A stretch of DNA of 64,000 nt from Acidobacterium sp. S8 (GTDB taxonomy: Bacteria > Acidobacteriota > Terriglobia > Terriglobales > Acidobacteriaceae). The notes beneath the pieces are model-generated. The model was not told where the DNA came from, searched no databases, and saw only the letters and a list, made by a program, of their open reading frames with translations. The stretch is from assembly GCF_009765985.1 (NCBI RefSeq), contig NZ_LMUM01000032.1:1-64000 (forward strand), read 5' to 3'. Positions 1 through 8,091 of this stretch are shown here, one piece after another (the first letter of the stretch is position 1; each line of letters opens with the position of its first letter). A program made the translations under genes and the position numbers.

Positions 1-90
1 GTTTCTTCATGGGAATAGTCTCTCTCCGTTCCGGAAGACCTGCTCATCCACATTTATCGGTACCGACTTGCGGCAGTCAATCGTGCATGT

Positions 91-1152
91 TTAGCCAACA
101 GAAGTACCGCGCTTCTTCCGATCGTCTAGTATCCGTAGGATCGCCTCCAAGTACTGTGCGTCAGAGAGCCTGGGTATGTCACCGGCGCATAGTCGTAGAA
201 TGTCCCACCGCTGGTTGTAGATCCAACGAAGGCGCTCAAGTGGAAGTGTGGAGATCTTCTTACTGAACTGATCGAGTTCCGACCTAGTAGCTTCTGTCAT
301 CTCAACGACAACGGAATCTTGGGGAAGCTTGCTAAAAAACTGCTTATGCTTCTTCCATTCTGCCAAGCTTGGCGTGGCTGGATTGGTCAACTCTGACCCC
401 TTTGCTGAGAACGCAAATCCTTTGCTTCGAACCCAGAGCCCAATCTCTTCTACTGCATCCGCTTCGGCCCAAGGTGAGATGACCACGTCTGTAACGAGTG
501 ATCGAAGATCTATGCGGCGGCGTTTCGAATCAGGAACCCATGGATTGCGTGGGTTCATCGTTAGGGGGCGGGGATGCGGATGATTGTCTAAGTCGAAATG
601 ACGATTACCACTTTCTAGTGGGTCATAAGATGTAATCAGAGCGCGAACTTCACACTCTGAAGCATATTTGAGCTGTTTCGTGAAGATGAACTCCATCCCG
701 TTGAAGCGGTCGGTCAGGTGGTCGCTGCCATACTGAACACGACCAAGATGAGCATCGTCCTGGAACCCGTTCAATGCATCATGAAGTAGCTCGTACCGAG
801 TGCAAATTGCCACTCCGTCCTGACCATAGGCTTCCCACATGTCGAGCGTCTCTAGACCCTCTTTGTAGAGGTACCAACAACTCACGTAGAACGCCTCGCG
901 GGCTTGGGCGGTAAAGCCAAGATGATTATGAAGCGTAAACCGATCATTTAGATCGTACGGATTCAGCCCCAGAACACGTAGGGCATACGTCTCAGGAGGC
1001 AGGCCCTCGCTTTCGTCGGAAAACAAATCAGCTCGGCGAAAGTACAACTCCTCACTTGCCATGAGGTCGCGAAATTTCCGCAAGTCCATGAATCGCCATA
1101 GTTCCGAATCTGTAGCAGGCTGGACTTGGCTCCAATAGGGTTTTATCGGCAT
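91..1152 (-). CDS. DUF2971 family protein
   Basis: Encodes 353 residues with no signal peptide or membrane segment, so it is probably cytoplasmic. The N-terminal part, with LRKFRDLMASEELYFRRAD near residues 23-41 and the later block YVSCWYLYKEGLETLDMWEAY, is the usual layout of DUF2971 proteins, a family of unknown biochemical function often found in accessory and defence-like regions. It opens with ATG. The gene is visibly AT-richer than the genes that follow and has no operon partner inside the window, which suggests transfer. What it does cannot be said from sequence. The family assignment rests on remembered motif pattern only. Confidence 0.7.
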   Translation of the reverse strand: MPIKPYWSQVQPATDSELWRFMDLRKFRDLMASEELYFRRADLFSDESEGLPPETYALRVLGLNPYDLNDRFTLHNHLGFTAQAREAFYVSCWYLYKEGLETLDMWEAYGQDGVAICTRYELLHDALNGFQDDAHLGRVQYGSDHLTDRFNGMEFIFTKQLKYASECEVRALITSYDPLESGNRHFDLDNHPHPRPLTMNPRNPWVPDSKRRRIDLRSLVTDVVISPWAEADAVEEIGLWVRSKGFAFSAKGSELTNPATPSLAEWKKHKQFFSKLPQDSVVVEMTEATRSELDQFSKKISTLPLERLRWIYNQRWDILRLCAGDIPRLSDAQYLEAILRILDDRKKRGTSVG

Positions 1153-1339
1153 ATCATCCCAATCCTAATGGGTCGCACATGAGTAACGCTAAGTCGGCTT
1201 ACGGGAAGTGATGAGGCCGTTCTCAGACGTGTAAGCGTGGTTGGCGGGCTAATCTTTTTGCGCTCTCCTTCGAGTGCATTTCTCCTGTCTCGTGCTTCTA
1301 ATTTTTCTAATCCATATGAAGGTTTATGGTGTTTGATCT

Positions 1340-1369
1340 CCCACATCTTTTCCAGATGTGGGGCACCCC
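1340..1369 (+). repeat. GCACCC-tailed palindrome, copy 1
   Basis: Nine-base perfect arms CCCACATCT (1340-1348) and AGATGTGGG (1354-1362) are followed by G and CACCCC. The arms differ from those of other copies in this window, but the outer CCCA...TGGG and the GCACCC tail are shared. It lies just upstream of the reductase gene at 1428, in a gap that otherwise shows nothing recognisable. Confidence 0.7.
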
Positions 1370-1427
1370 GGCTGACTAACTTGTCATGAATTGCCGCGGG
1401 CAATTAGTTTGGCGGGGGAGGATTTTT

Positions 1428-2081
1428 GTGTCCAAAGTTCGCGTTCAGTGTTTCGGAGTGTCCATAGACGGCTACGGTGCCGGTCCCGATCAAAATCTTG
1501 AGAACCCGCTTGGTGTTGGCGGACCAGCATTATTTCAATGGTTCTTTCCGACGCGTACTTTCCTTGCGATGCATGGAAAAGAAGACGGTGGGACAACCGA
1601 TGTCAATAACGACTTTGCGGCCCGTGGCTTTGAAAACATTGGCGCGTGGATTCTTGGACGAAATATGTTCGGGCCGATGCGGGGACCCTGGCCTGACGAC
1701 AGCTGGAAGGGATGGTGGGGCGAAGAGCCGCCGTATCACACGCCGGTTTTCGTGCTTACAAATTACGCACGCGAACCTCTGGTGATGAAGGGCGGCACGA
1801 CCTTTTACTTCGTTACCGAGGGCATTCACAACGCGCTGGCGCGGGCCCGTGAAGCGGCTGGAGAGAAGGATGTTCGGCTGGGCGGCGGGGTTTCTACGAT
1901 TCGGCAATATCTTCGTGAGGGGCTCGTCGACGAGATGCACCTGGTTTATTCTCCCGCGCTCTTGGGGAAGGGCGAAGCGCTGCTGGCGGGTATCGATCTG
2001 CCGGAGCTGGGGTTTCAGGTAACCGGGCACGCCATGGCGGATAAGGTAATGCACGTGACGATGGCGAAGAAAAGCTTGTAA
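1428..2081 (+). CDS. RibD C-terminal/DHFR-like reductase
   Basis: A 217-residue protein of the bacterial dihydrofolate-reductase-like (RibD C-terminal) family. These are NADPH-dependent reductases of mostly unknown substrate, common in soil bacteria. Visible family marks are the N-terminal FGVSIDGYGAG, the block IGAWILGRNMFGP, and the C-terminal LGGGVSTIRQYLREGLVDEM nucleotide-binding segment. I chose the GTG at 1428 because GGGGGAGGA lies at 1413-1421 with good spacing. An ATG at 1386 in the same frame adds 14 unsupported residues. A hairpin follows the stop. The next genes (ArsR and SRPBCC) are often neighbours of such reductases, but the link here is only positional. Confidence 0.8.
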   Translation: MSKVRVQCFGVSIDGYGAGPDQNLENPLGVGGPALFQWFFPTRTFLAMHGKEDGGTTDVNNDFAARGFENIGAWILGRNMFGPMRGPWPDDSWKGWWGEEPPYHTPVFVLTNYAREPLVMKGGTTFYFVTEGIHNALARAREAAGEKDVRLGGGVSTIRQYLREGLVDEMHLVYSPALLGKGEALLAGIDLPELGFQVTGHAMADKVMHVTMAKKSL

Positions 2082-2098
2082 GAATCGCCGGATGATCT

Positions 2099-2128
2099 GG
2101 TCCCGCATCTTTTTTGAGATGTGGGACC
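2099..2128 (+). terminator. Terminator-like hairpin and palindrome-family member
   Basis: GGTCCCGCATCT and AGATGTGGGACC form a 12-bp stem with one G-T pair around a TTTTTG loop. It lies 17 bp after the reductase stop codon. It also resembles the CCCA...TGGG palindromes elsewhere in the window. There is no long T tract, so termination is plausible but unproven. Confidence 0.5.
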
Positions 2129-2260
2129 GTCCGTCGGAATGGACCGCATTCAGCTCCGTGAACGATGGACCCCTCCTATCAACTGGACAACTGCCCGCCG
2201 TGATTTTGCCATGTCCCAGCGTCTCGACGCGACTTCTCACTGTTTAATTCTGAGTTCGTC

Positions 2261-2290
2261 TTGACATATGCCTATATCGGCATGTAATGT
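2261..2290 (+). promoter_or_regulatory. Promoter with embedded inverted repeat for arsR-like gene
   Basis: TTGACA at 2261-2266 and TGTAAT at 2283-2288 (16-bp spacer) form a good sigma70-type promoter. Between them lies the inverted repeat ATGCC-TATATC-GGCAT (2268-2283), a plausible operator for the autoregulated ArsR-type gene that starts at 2298. The predicted start of transcription is within a few bases of that ATG, so the message may be nearly leaderless. No purine-rich ribosome site is visible ahead of 2298. Confidence 0.55.
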
Positions 2291-2297
2291 TCCGATC

Positions 2298-2672
2298 ATG
2301 GCAAGAGCGAGCACCACTTCGGATACTTTTAACGCGGTTGCCGAGCCACGCCGGCGAGAGATTTTAAGTTATCTTGCCGGGGCTGAGCGCCCCGTTGGAG
2401 AGATTGTGGAGGCCCTCGGCCTGGAGCAGACTTCCGTATCCAAGCACCTGCGTGTGTTGCGCAACGTAGGTCTGGTGCGGATGCGCTGCCAGGGCCGGCA
2501 AAAGCTGTACCGGACCAACGCCGAGGCGATACGCCCTCTTCATGAGTGGGCAGGAACCTTCGAGCGTTACTGGCAGCACCAGTTGCATCGCGTGAAGGCA
2601 CGCGCGGAAGCGATGGCCCTTCAGGGCCTATCGGATTTGAAGCCCTCAGACACGAAGCTCAAGGAGAAATGA
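2298..2672 (+). CDS. ArsR/SmtB family winged-helix regulator
   Basis: A 124-residue winged-helix repressor. The block PRRREILSYLAGAERPVGEI is followed by the recognition helix region LEQTSVSKHLRVLRNVGLVR and a wing QGRQKLYRTN, all typical of ArsR proteins. No metal-binding cysteine cluster is seen, so the signal is probably not a thiol-bound metal. It most resembles the SdpR/YdfF-like subgroup paired with SRPBCC proteins. ATG 2298 is preferred to the in-frame ATG at 2268 because the promoter and operator occupy 2261-2290. It overlaps the SRPBCC gene start, so the two are co-transcribed and probably co-repressed. Confidence 0.85.
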   Translation: MARASTTSDTFNAVAEPRRREILSYLAGAERPVGEIVEALGLEQTSVSKHLRVLRNVGLVRMRCQGRQKLYRTNAEAIRPLHEWAGTFERYWQHQLHRVKARAEAMALQGLSDLKPSDTKLKEK

Positions 2673-3124
2673 TGATTTCCACCGATCAAACCCTCGAAAA
2701 CCTGACCCTGACAATTAACCAGGAAATCCACGTCCATGCGCCGCTGGACACAACATTTGCCGCGCTGCTTGAGCAACTTGGACCCGGCAACGAGACGCCG
2801 GACGGCAAATCTCTCGACATGAAGATCGAACCGTGGCCCGGTGGCAGGTGGTATCGCGACCTGGGTGGCAACAATGGGCATTTCTGGGCCAATGTCCAGG
2901 CCATCAAGCGGCCCACGCTGCTTGAGTTTGCCGGTCCATTGTTCGCGTCCTTCCCACTCGTTTCGAACGTGCAATACCGGCTGAGTGAAGTTGAGGGCGG
3001 AACCTTGATCGCTTTCAAGCACACCGCGCTCGGCTTCGTTTCCGACGAACACAGGGCGGGGATGAACAAAGGCTGGGCCCTGATGCACGAAGGCGTTCGC
3101 AGGTATGCCGAGGGCGGCAAATAA
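2672..3124 (+). CDS. SRPBCC (AHSA1-like) domain protein
   Basis: About 150 residues forming one START-like/AHSA1 domain, a hydrophobic-ligand-binding fold of unknown ligand. Marks are the opening INQEIHVHAPLDTTFAAL, the central GGRWYRDLGG, and a C-terminal helix with MNKGWALMHEGVRRYAE. AAGGAG at 2661-2666 has ideal spacing to ATG 2672. Another ATG at 2669 overlaps the ArsR stop codon and is possible. ArsR-SRPBCC pairs are a recurrent two-gene unit in soil bacteria, in which the SRPBCC protein is presumably the regulated effector. Confidence 0.8.
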   Translation: MISTDQTLENLTLTINQEIHVHAPLDTTFAALLEQLGPGNETPDGKSLDMKIEPWPGGRWYRDLGGNNGHFWANVQAIKRPTLLEFAGPLFASFPLVSNVQYRLSEVEGGTLIAFKHTALGFVSDEHRAGMNKGWALMHEGVRRYAEGGK

Positions 3125-3164
3125 CAGCCATGTCGATCCGGGAGCCGCAGGTGAGGAGAAGCCA

Positions 3165-3341
3165 ATGTGTCCCGTATGCGTAGCAACCGCAATGCTGATT
3201 GCCGGAAGCGTCACCTCTACGGGCGGGCTCGCGGTAACCGCAATCAGGAAATTTGGCGTAAAGAACGCCGTCGACAATCGATCCGCTGCAAGTTCTTCTG
3301 AACTGTTCGAAAAGACGACGGAGCAGCAGAAACAGTCCTGA
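3165..3341 (+). CDS. Small putative membrane protein
   Basis: A 58-residue protein starting MCPVCVATAMLIAGSV. It has an N-terminal CPVC motif, one hydrophobic helix and a polar tail. GAGGAGA at 3153-3159 supports the ATG at 3165 over longer in-frame starts. It sits between the SRPBCC gene and the DUF899 gene with short gaps, so it is probably in the same transcript. I do not recognise a characterised family. The CxxC next to a thioredoxin-like neighbour may matter for redox, but that is a guess. Confidence 0.55.
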   Translation: MCPVCVATAMLIAGSVTSTGGLAVTAIRKFGVKNAVDNRSAASSSELFEKTTEQQKQS

Positions 3342-3365
3342 ACTCAAGCCAAAGGAGAAATCAAG

Positions 3366-4115
3366 ATGTCAGCAAGCATGAAAATGAAACCGCAAATCGT
3401 GTCGCGAGATGAATGGCTTGCGGCTCGCGAGAAATTACTGGCCAGGGAGAAACAGGTCACGCGTGAGCGCGACGCACTGGCTGCGGAGCGTCGACGGATG
3501 CCGTGGCTGGCCGTGGAGAAACAGTATGAGTTCGATGGACCCGGAGGCAAAGCGAGCCTGCTTGACCTGTTTGAGGGCCGCCGTCAATTGATTGTGTACC
3601 GAGCCTTCTTCGACCCCGGCGTCTTCGGTTGGCCCGACCATGCCTGCCGCGGCTGCTCGCTGGGAGCCGACCAGGTCTCTCACCTCTCCCATCTGAATGC
3701 GCGCGATACGACTCTTGTCTATGCCTCGCGCGCTCCGCAGCCGGAGATCGACCGGCTGAAGGCGCGGATGGACTGGAAGATGCCGTGGTACACCATCACG
3801 GACGACTTCGACCGCGACTTCGGCGTGGATGAGTGGCACGGTCACAACGCGTTCATCCGCGACGGCGACAAAGTGTTTCGCACCTACTTCATCAACAGCC
3901 GTGGCGATGAAGCGATGGGCACCGTCTGGAGCTACCTCGACATGACCGCGCTCGGACGCCAGGAGGAGTGGGAGGATTCGCCTGAAGGCTATCCGCAGAC
4001 TACGCCCTACAAGTGGTGGAACTGGCACGATGAATACGCCTCTGGCGGCTCAACCGACCCCAGATGGGCAAAAGTTGTTGACGCTGCTCTTGTGACGCTG
4101 AATCCGAACGACTAG
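3366..4115 (+). CDS. DUF899 thioredoxin-like family protein
   Basis: A 249-residue DUF899 protein, a family with a thioredoxin-like fold and unknown function. Family marks are the N-terminal helix SRDEWLAAREKLLAREK, the RRRMPWLAVEK block, the LIVYRAFFDPGVF strand region, CRGCS in the usual redox-motif region, and the C-terminal YKWWNWHDEYA. AAGGAGAAATCAAG precedes the ATG. It is the last gene of the ArsR-led group and is followed by a strong hairpin. Homologues are often annotated as thioredoxin-like or dithiol-disulfide isomerase-like, but no activity can be claimed. Confidence 0.85.
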   Translation: MSASMKMKPQIVSRDEWLAAREKLLAREKQVTRERDALAAERRRMPWLAVEKQYEFDGPGGKASLLDLFEGRRQLIVYRAFFDPGVFGWPDHACRGCSLGADQVSHLSHLNARDTTLVYASRAPQPEIDRLKARMDWKMPWYTITDDFDRDFGVDEWHGHNAFIRDGDKVFRTYFINSRGDEAMGTVWSYLDMTALGRQEEWEDSPEGYPQTTPYKWWNWHDEYASGGSTDPRWAKVVDAALVTLNPND

Positions 4116-4127
4116 TACGGGGTCCCT

Positions 4128-4158
4128 TATGGCGCATCATCTTCGATGGTGCGCCATA
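4128..4158 (+). terminator. Strong hairpin ending the ArsR-DUF899 group
   Basis: TATGGCGCATCATC and GATGGTGCGCCATA pair over 14 bp (one G-T) around a TTC loop, 12 bp after the DUF899 stop codon. There is no long T run, so it may work by structure or with a factor. Confidence 0.6.
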
Positions 4159-4282
4159 GTTCTGAGATTCATTGTGTGAAGCTGGCTGTTCATCCGGGTG
4201 GAATCGTTTCCATTTTTCTCCTGAACCGATACAATCTCACTCGTGCCCGAAGGGCGTTTGTGTCGATTGATTTCTGTTTGAG

Positions 4283-6760
4283 GTGAAAACGATGGGGCTT
4301 CTTCTTTCCCAAAAATCGGCTGCGATATTTTGCGCAGCCATGTTGCTGACAGCCCCGCTTTCGCACGCGCAGACTGGCAAGACGAGCGACCCAGCCTCGC
4401 TGGTGAATCCGATCATTGGCACAACGAACGGAGGCAACGATTATCCCGGTGCGGTTCTGCCTTTTGGCATGGCGGCATGGAGTCCTGAGCAGCCTTCGAA
4501 CAAGCCGCGTCGCCGCGTAGAAGGCGTGCCCGGCTCGATGAAAGATGACCGCGCACGGCCTGCTGCTCCCGGCGGCTACGAGTACACGGCGACCAAGATG
4601 CGCGGCTTCTCGCTCACACACCTCATGGGCACTGGCTGCGCCGGAGCAAGCGGCGACATTCCGTTTATGCCTTTCGTCGGCAAGGTAGAAAGCTCGCCAT
4701 CCGATGACGGCACCAGCAAGGTCTACGCCAGCGATTTCTCTCACGCCGATGAGCAGGCCGCTGCGGGATACTATCGCGTGAAGCTGGCGAACGGCGTCAC
4801 CGTCGAACTGACAGCGACGCCGCGGACGGGCGCAGGACGCTTCACCTATCCGGTGGGAGAGCCTGCAGTCATGCTGGTGCGCACCTCCGACTCGGAGACG
4901 GGCAGCAGCGATGCCTCGATCAAGATCGATACCGCGACGCGTACGATTTCGGGTTCGGTGACAAGCGGCAATTTCTGCGGCTATCTTGGAACGACTGACC
5001 GCCGCAGCTATTACACACTCTACTTCGTTGCGCATTTCGATCAGCCATTTCTCGAAACTGGGACGTGGCAGGACTCCGCCGTACGCGCCAACACGACGGA
5101 GGTCAGCGGTGGCACGACGTATGGCACGCGCGGCTTTCCGCCTCCGGGCAAGGGCTCGGGCGGGTGGGTCCGCCTGGATACGTCGAAGTCGCAGGCTGTG
5201 AATATTCGCGTGGGCATTTCCTATGTCAGCAAAGAAAATGCCGAGGCGAATCTGCGCGCAGAAAATCCCGAGGGCACCAGCTTTGACACGCTGCGGCAGC
5301 GCGCGCATGCGGCATGGAATGAAGCTCTCGACCGCATTGACATCGGCGGTGGAACTGCCGACGAGCGCACCGTCTTCTACACGGCGCTTTACCACACGCT
5401 GCTCGGCGAAAATCTCTACAGCGATGTGGATGGCCGCTACTTCGGCATGGACCAGAAGGTGCACAAGGTCGCCGCTCCCCAGAAGGCGCAGTACAGTACT
5501 TTCTCGGGATGGGATGTGTATCGGTCACAGTTACAATTAGTCGCGCTGCTTGCTCCCGATATCGCCAGCGACATCGCGCAATCGCTGCTGAACCAGGCAA
5601 ATCAGAACGATGGCGAATGGGACCGGTGGACACATAATGCCGGAATCACACACGTGATGAATGGCGATCCTGCCGCGCCTGCGATTGCGGATATTCTCGC
5701 TTTCGGCGGCGACCGCTTCGATGTGAAGGCGGCGTATCGTTCGTTGCTGCAGGCGGCGACCGTGCCTACTGCGCATGATCTGAGCAGTGAAGGCTGCCCG
5801 GTCGAGTGTGTGGGGCAGCGGCCATCGCTCGATCTATGGCTCAAGCTGCACTACATTCCCACCGGCGCTAATGCGTGGGGACCTGCGGCAGATACTCTCG
5901 AAGATGTCGCGGCGGACTTCGCCATTTCAGAGCTGGCCAGACGCCTGCACGACAAGCCGAACTACGATGCGTTTCTTGAACGGGCGCAGAACTGGAAGAA
6001 CATCTACAATCCGCAGGCGACTGCTGATGGCGGCTACATTCAGAACCGCAACCCTGATGGAAGCTGGCCGAAGTTCGATCCCGCGTCCGATGATGGCTTC
6101 GTAGAAGGCAGCGCGGCGCAGTATCTGTGGATGGTTCCCTTTAATGAACGCGGCCTCTTCGAAATGCTCGGCGGCATGGATAAGGCCAATGCGCGGCTCG
6201 ACGCCTTCTTTCACAAGCCGGACGGCTCATGGGCTGTCACGGAATCCGGCGGCCTGCATGCGGAGCTGAACAACGAGCCATCGATTGAAACGCCGTGGCT
6301 CTTCGATTTCTCCGGCCAGCCGTGGAAGACGCAGGAGACCGTCCGCCGCGTGCTGAACACGATCTGGACTAACACTCCGAATGGAATGCCGGGGAATGAC
6401 GATCTCGGAGAAATGTCGTCGTGGTATGTGTGGTCGGCGATGGGGATGTACCCGGAGATTCCTGGCCGGGCTGAACTGGTGCTCGGCAGCCCGTTGTTTC
6501 CCGAAATTCACGTGCGCCATTCCGGACGCGACATTGTCATCAAGAGCCAGGGAGCAGCCACCGATGCGCCATATGTTCACGCGCTCAAGGTAAACGGAAA
6601 GGCTACATCGAAAACGTGGCTGCCGGAAACTTTCGTCGAGCATGGCGGAACGCTCGAATATGAGCTGTCCTCGACTCCGAGCAAACAATGGGGCACTGCG
6701 ATGGAAGATGCGCCACCATCCTTCGCTCCATCTGCTCCATCTGCTCCATCGAAGCCGTAG
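4283..6760 (+). CDS. Secreted GH92 family alpha-mannosidase
   Basis: An exported glycoside hydrolase of family 92, calcium-dependent exo-alpha-mannosidases acting on N-glycan or mannan side chains. A Sec signal peptide ends near SHAQ. The N-terminal beta domain begins NPIIGTTNGGNDYPGAVLPF. The catalytic (alpha/alpha)6 domain carries the hallmark GNDDLGEMSSWYVWSAMGMY near residues 705-724. At 825 residues it is full length. The listed start is GTG 4283. ATG 4292 has GAGG at 4280-4283 and may be the real start. The C terminus ends in a short APSAPSAPS repeat from a 9-bp tandem repeat. It has its own transcript and no obvious partner. Confidence 0.88.
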   Translation: MKTMGLLLSQKSAAIFCAAMLLTAPLSHAQTGKTSDPASLVNPIIGTTNGGNDYPGAVLPFGMAAWSPEQPSNKPRRRVEGVPGSMKDDRARPAAPGGYEYTATKMRGFSLTHLMGTGCAGASGDIPFMPFVGKVESSPSDDGTSKVYASDFSHADEQAAAGYYRVKLANGVTVELTATPRTGAGRFTYPVGEPAVMLVRTSDSETGSSDASIKIDTATRTISGSVTSGNFCGYLGTTDRRSYYTLYFVAHFDQPFLETGTWQDSAVRANTTEVSGGTTYGTRGFPPPGKGSGGWVRLDTSKSQAVNIRVGISYVSKENAEANLRAENPEGTSFDTLRQRAHAAWNEALDRIDIGGGTADERTVFYTALYHTLLGENLYSDVDGRYFGMDQKVHKVAAPQKAQYSTFSGWDVYRSQLQLVALLAPDIASDIAQSLLNQANQNDGEWDRWTHNAGITHVMNGDPAAPAIADILAFGGDRFDVKAAYRSLLQAATVPTAHDLSSEGCPVECVGQRPSLDLWLKLHYIPTGANAWGPAADTLEDVAADFAISELARRLHDKPNYDAFLERAQNWKNIYNPQATADGGYIQNRNPDGSWPKFDPASDDGFVEGSAAQYLWMVPFNERGLFEMLGGMDKANARLDAFFHKPDGSWAVTESGGLHAELNNEPSIETPWLFDFSGQPWKTQETVRRVLNTIWTNTPNGMPGNDDLGEMSSWYVWSAMGMYPEIPGRAELVLGSPLFPEIHVRHSGRDIVIKSQGAATDAPYVHALKVNGKATSKTWLPETFVEHGGTLEYELSSTPSKQWGTAMEDAPPSFAPSAPSAPSKP

Positions 6761-6924
6761 CCAAAGCCGGTTTGCGGAGGGGTACGGCAGTAATCGCGAC
6801 GGGAACCAAATCTCGACATAATTCGCATACTGGTGCGTCTTCGCGGAGCACAAAACGTCCACATGAGTTGCTGCATAGATTTCGATAGACGCTGGCAGTT
6901 TCCAGAAAAGGTGGGATGGGCTAA

Positions 6925-8034
6925 ATGAGCAGGTTCTCTTCGATCAGGGTTGTGCTTTGCTTTTCGTTTCTTATCGCACCATTATCCTTCGGGCACCAGG
7001 CCGCGGCGCAATCGATATCCGGCTCACTCGGGAAGCAGCTCCCACAGAGCACGCCGGAGAGCCCTGAGAACGCGCGCGACGCAGAGCGTCACATTAGTCT
7101 TGACGTGGTTGTGACCGATGCCGCGGACAAACCCGTATCCGGGCTGCAGCAGCAGGATTTCACCATCCTCGACAACGGCCAGCCGCAGAAGATGCTCAAT
7201 TTTGAAGCGGTACAGGGTGCGACTGCAAACCCTCCCACGGAAGTGATCCTGCTCATCGATCTGGTAAACACATCGTTCCAGCGCGTTTCTTATGAACGAC
7301 AGCAGATTGAGGCATTTCTTCGCCAGAACAACGGCAAGCTAGCCTATCCGACTTCGCTGATCGTCTTCTCCGACACCGATACAGAGGTTCAGCCCGCGCC
7401 TTCCCGCGACGGAAACGCCATTGCCGATCTCCTGGGGTCCAATAAATCATCTCTTCGCATCATCGGGAGATCCGCAGGCGTTTACGGTGCGGAGGAGCGG
7501 TTGCAGATGTCGCTGACAACCCTGGATCGCCTGACGGCCTATGAAAAAAATAAGCCAGGCCGAAAGCTATTGGTCTGGATAAGTCCAGGCTGGCCGTTGC
7601 TCTCCGGCCCCGGCATCGAATTAGGTAAGAAGCAGCAGCAATCGCTGTTCAATTCGATTGCAGGTTTCAGCAACGGGTTGCGGACTTCACGGATCACGCT
7701 ATACTCGGCAGATCCTTTGGGGGCCGGGGCAAACCTCGGTTACAGTTTCTATTACGAGAGCTTTCTCAAAGACGTGCGCAACGCGAAACAGGTAAATGCT
7801 GGAAACCTCGCACTGCAGGTGCTGGCAGTACATAGTGGCGGTCGCGTCATTGGTCCGGGCAACGACCTTACCAATAAACTGAGCGAGTGCATGGAAGATG
7901 CCGGCGCTTATTATGTAATGTCATTCGAAGCCGCGCCGTCAGACCAGGTGAATGAGTATCACGCTCTGACCGTAAAGGTCGACAAGCCCGGAGTGAAGGT
8001 GCGTACCAACACGGCTTACTACGGACAGCCTTGA
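6925..8034 (+). CDS. Secreted acidobacterial VWFA-related protein
   Basis: A 369-residue exported protein with an N-terminal signal peptide ending near AAAQ. It belongs to the VWFA-related family typical of acidobacteria. After the block HISLDVVVTDAADKPVSGL (a short beta domain) comes a von Willebrand A-like domain beginning VILLIDLVNTSFQ, with an altered MIDAS motif because DxSxS is not intact. Function is unknown; the family is multiplied in acidobacterial genomes and is thought to mediate extracellular protein contacts. It stands alone between GH92 and a convergent carboxylase gene. Confidence 0.82.
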   Translation: MSRFSSIRVVLCFSFLIAPLSFGHQAAAQSISGSLGKQLPQSTPESPENARDAERHISLDVVVTDAADKPVSGLQQQDFTILDNGQPQKMLNFEAVQGATANPPTEVILLIDLVNTSFQRVSYERQQIEAFLRQNNGKLAYPTSLIVFSDTDTEVQPAPSRDGNAIADLLGSNKSSLRIIGRSAGVYGAEERLQMSLTTLDRLTAYEKNKPGRKLLVWISPGWPLLSGPGIELGKKQQQSLFNSIAGFSNGLRTSRITLYSADPLGAGANLGYSFYYESFLKDVRNAKQVNAGNLALQVLAVHSGGRVIGPGNDLTNKLSECMEDAGAYYVMSFEAAPSDQVNEYHALTVKVDKPGVKVRTNTAYYGQP

Positions 8035-8091
8035 TGTCTGCCTCACTCGGGGCTGTCGCTGACCGGTCGAGACAGAAGATGCGTGAAGTCT

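Noticed and set aside
4190-5464. A 424-codon open frame antisense to the GH92 gene
   Set aside because: Shadow of a strongly supported glycosidase with no ribosome site and no domain.
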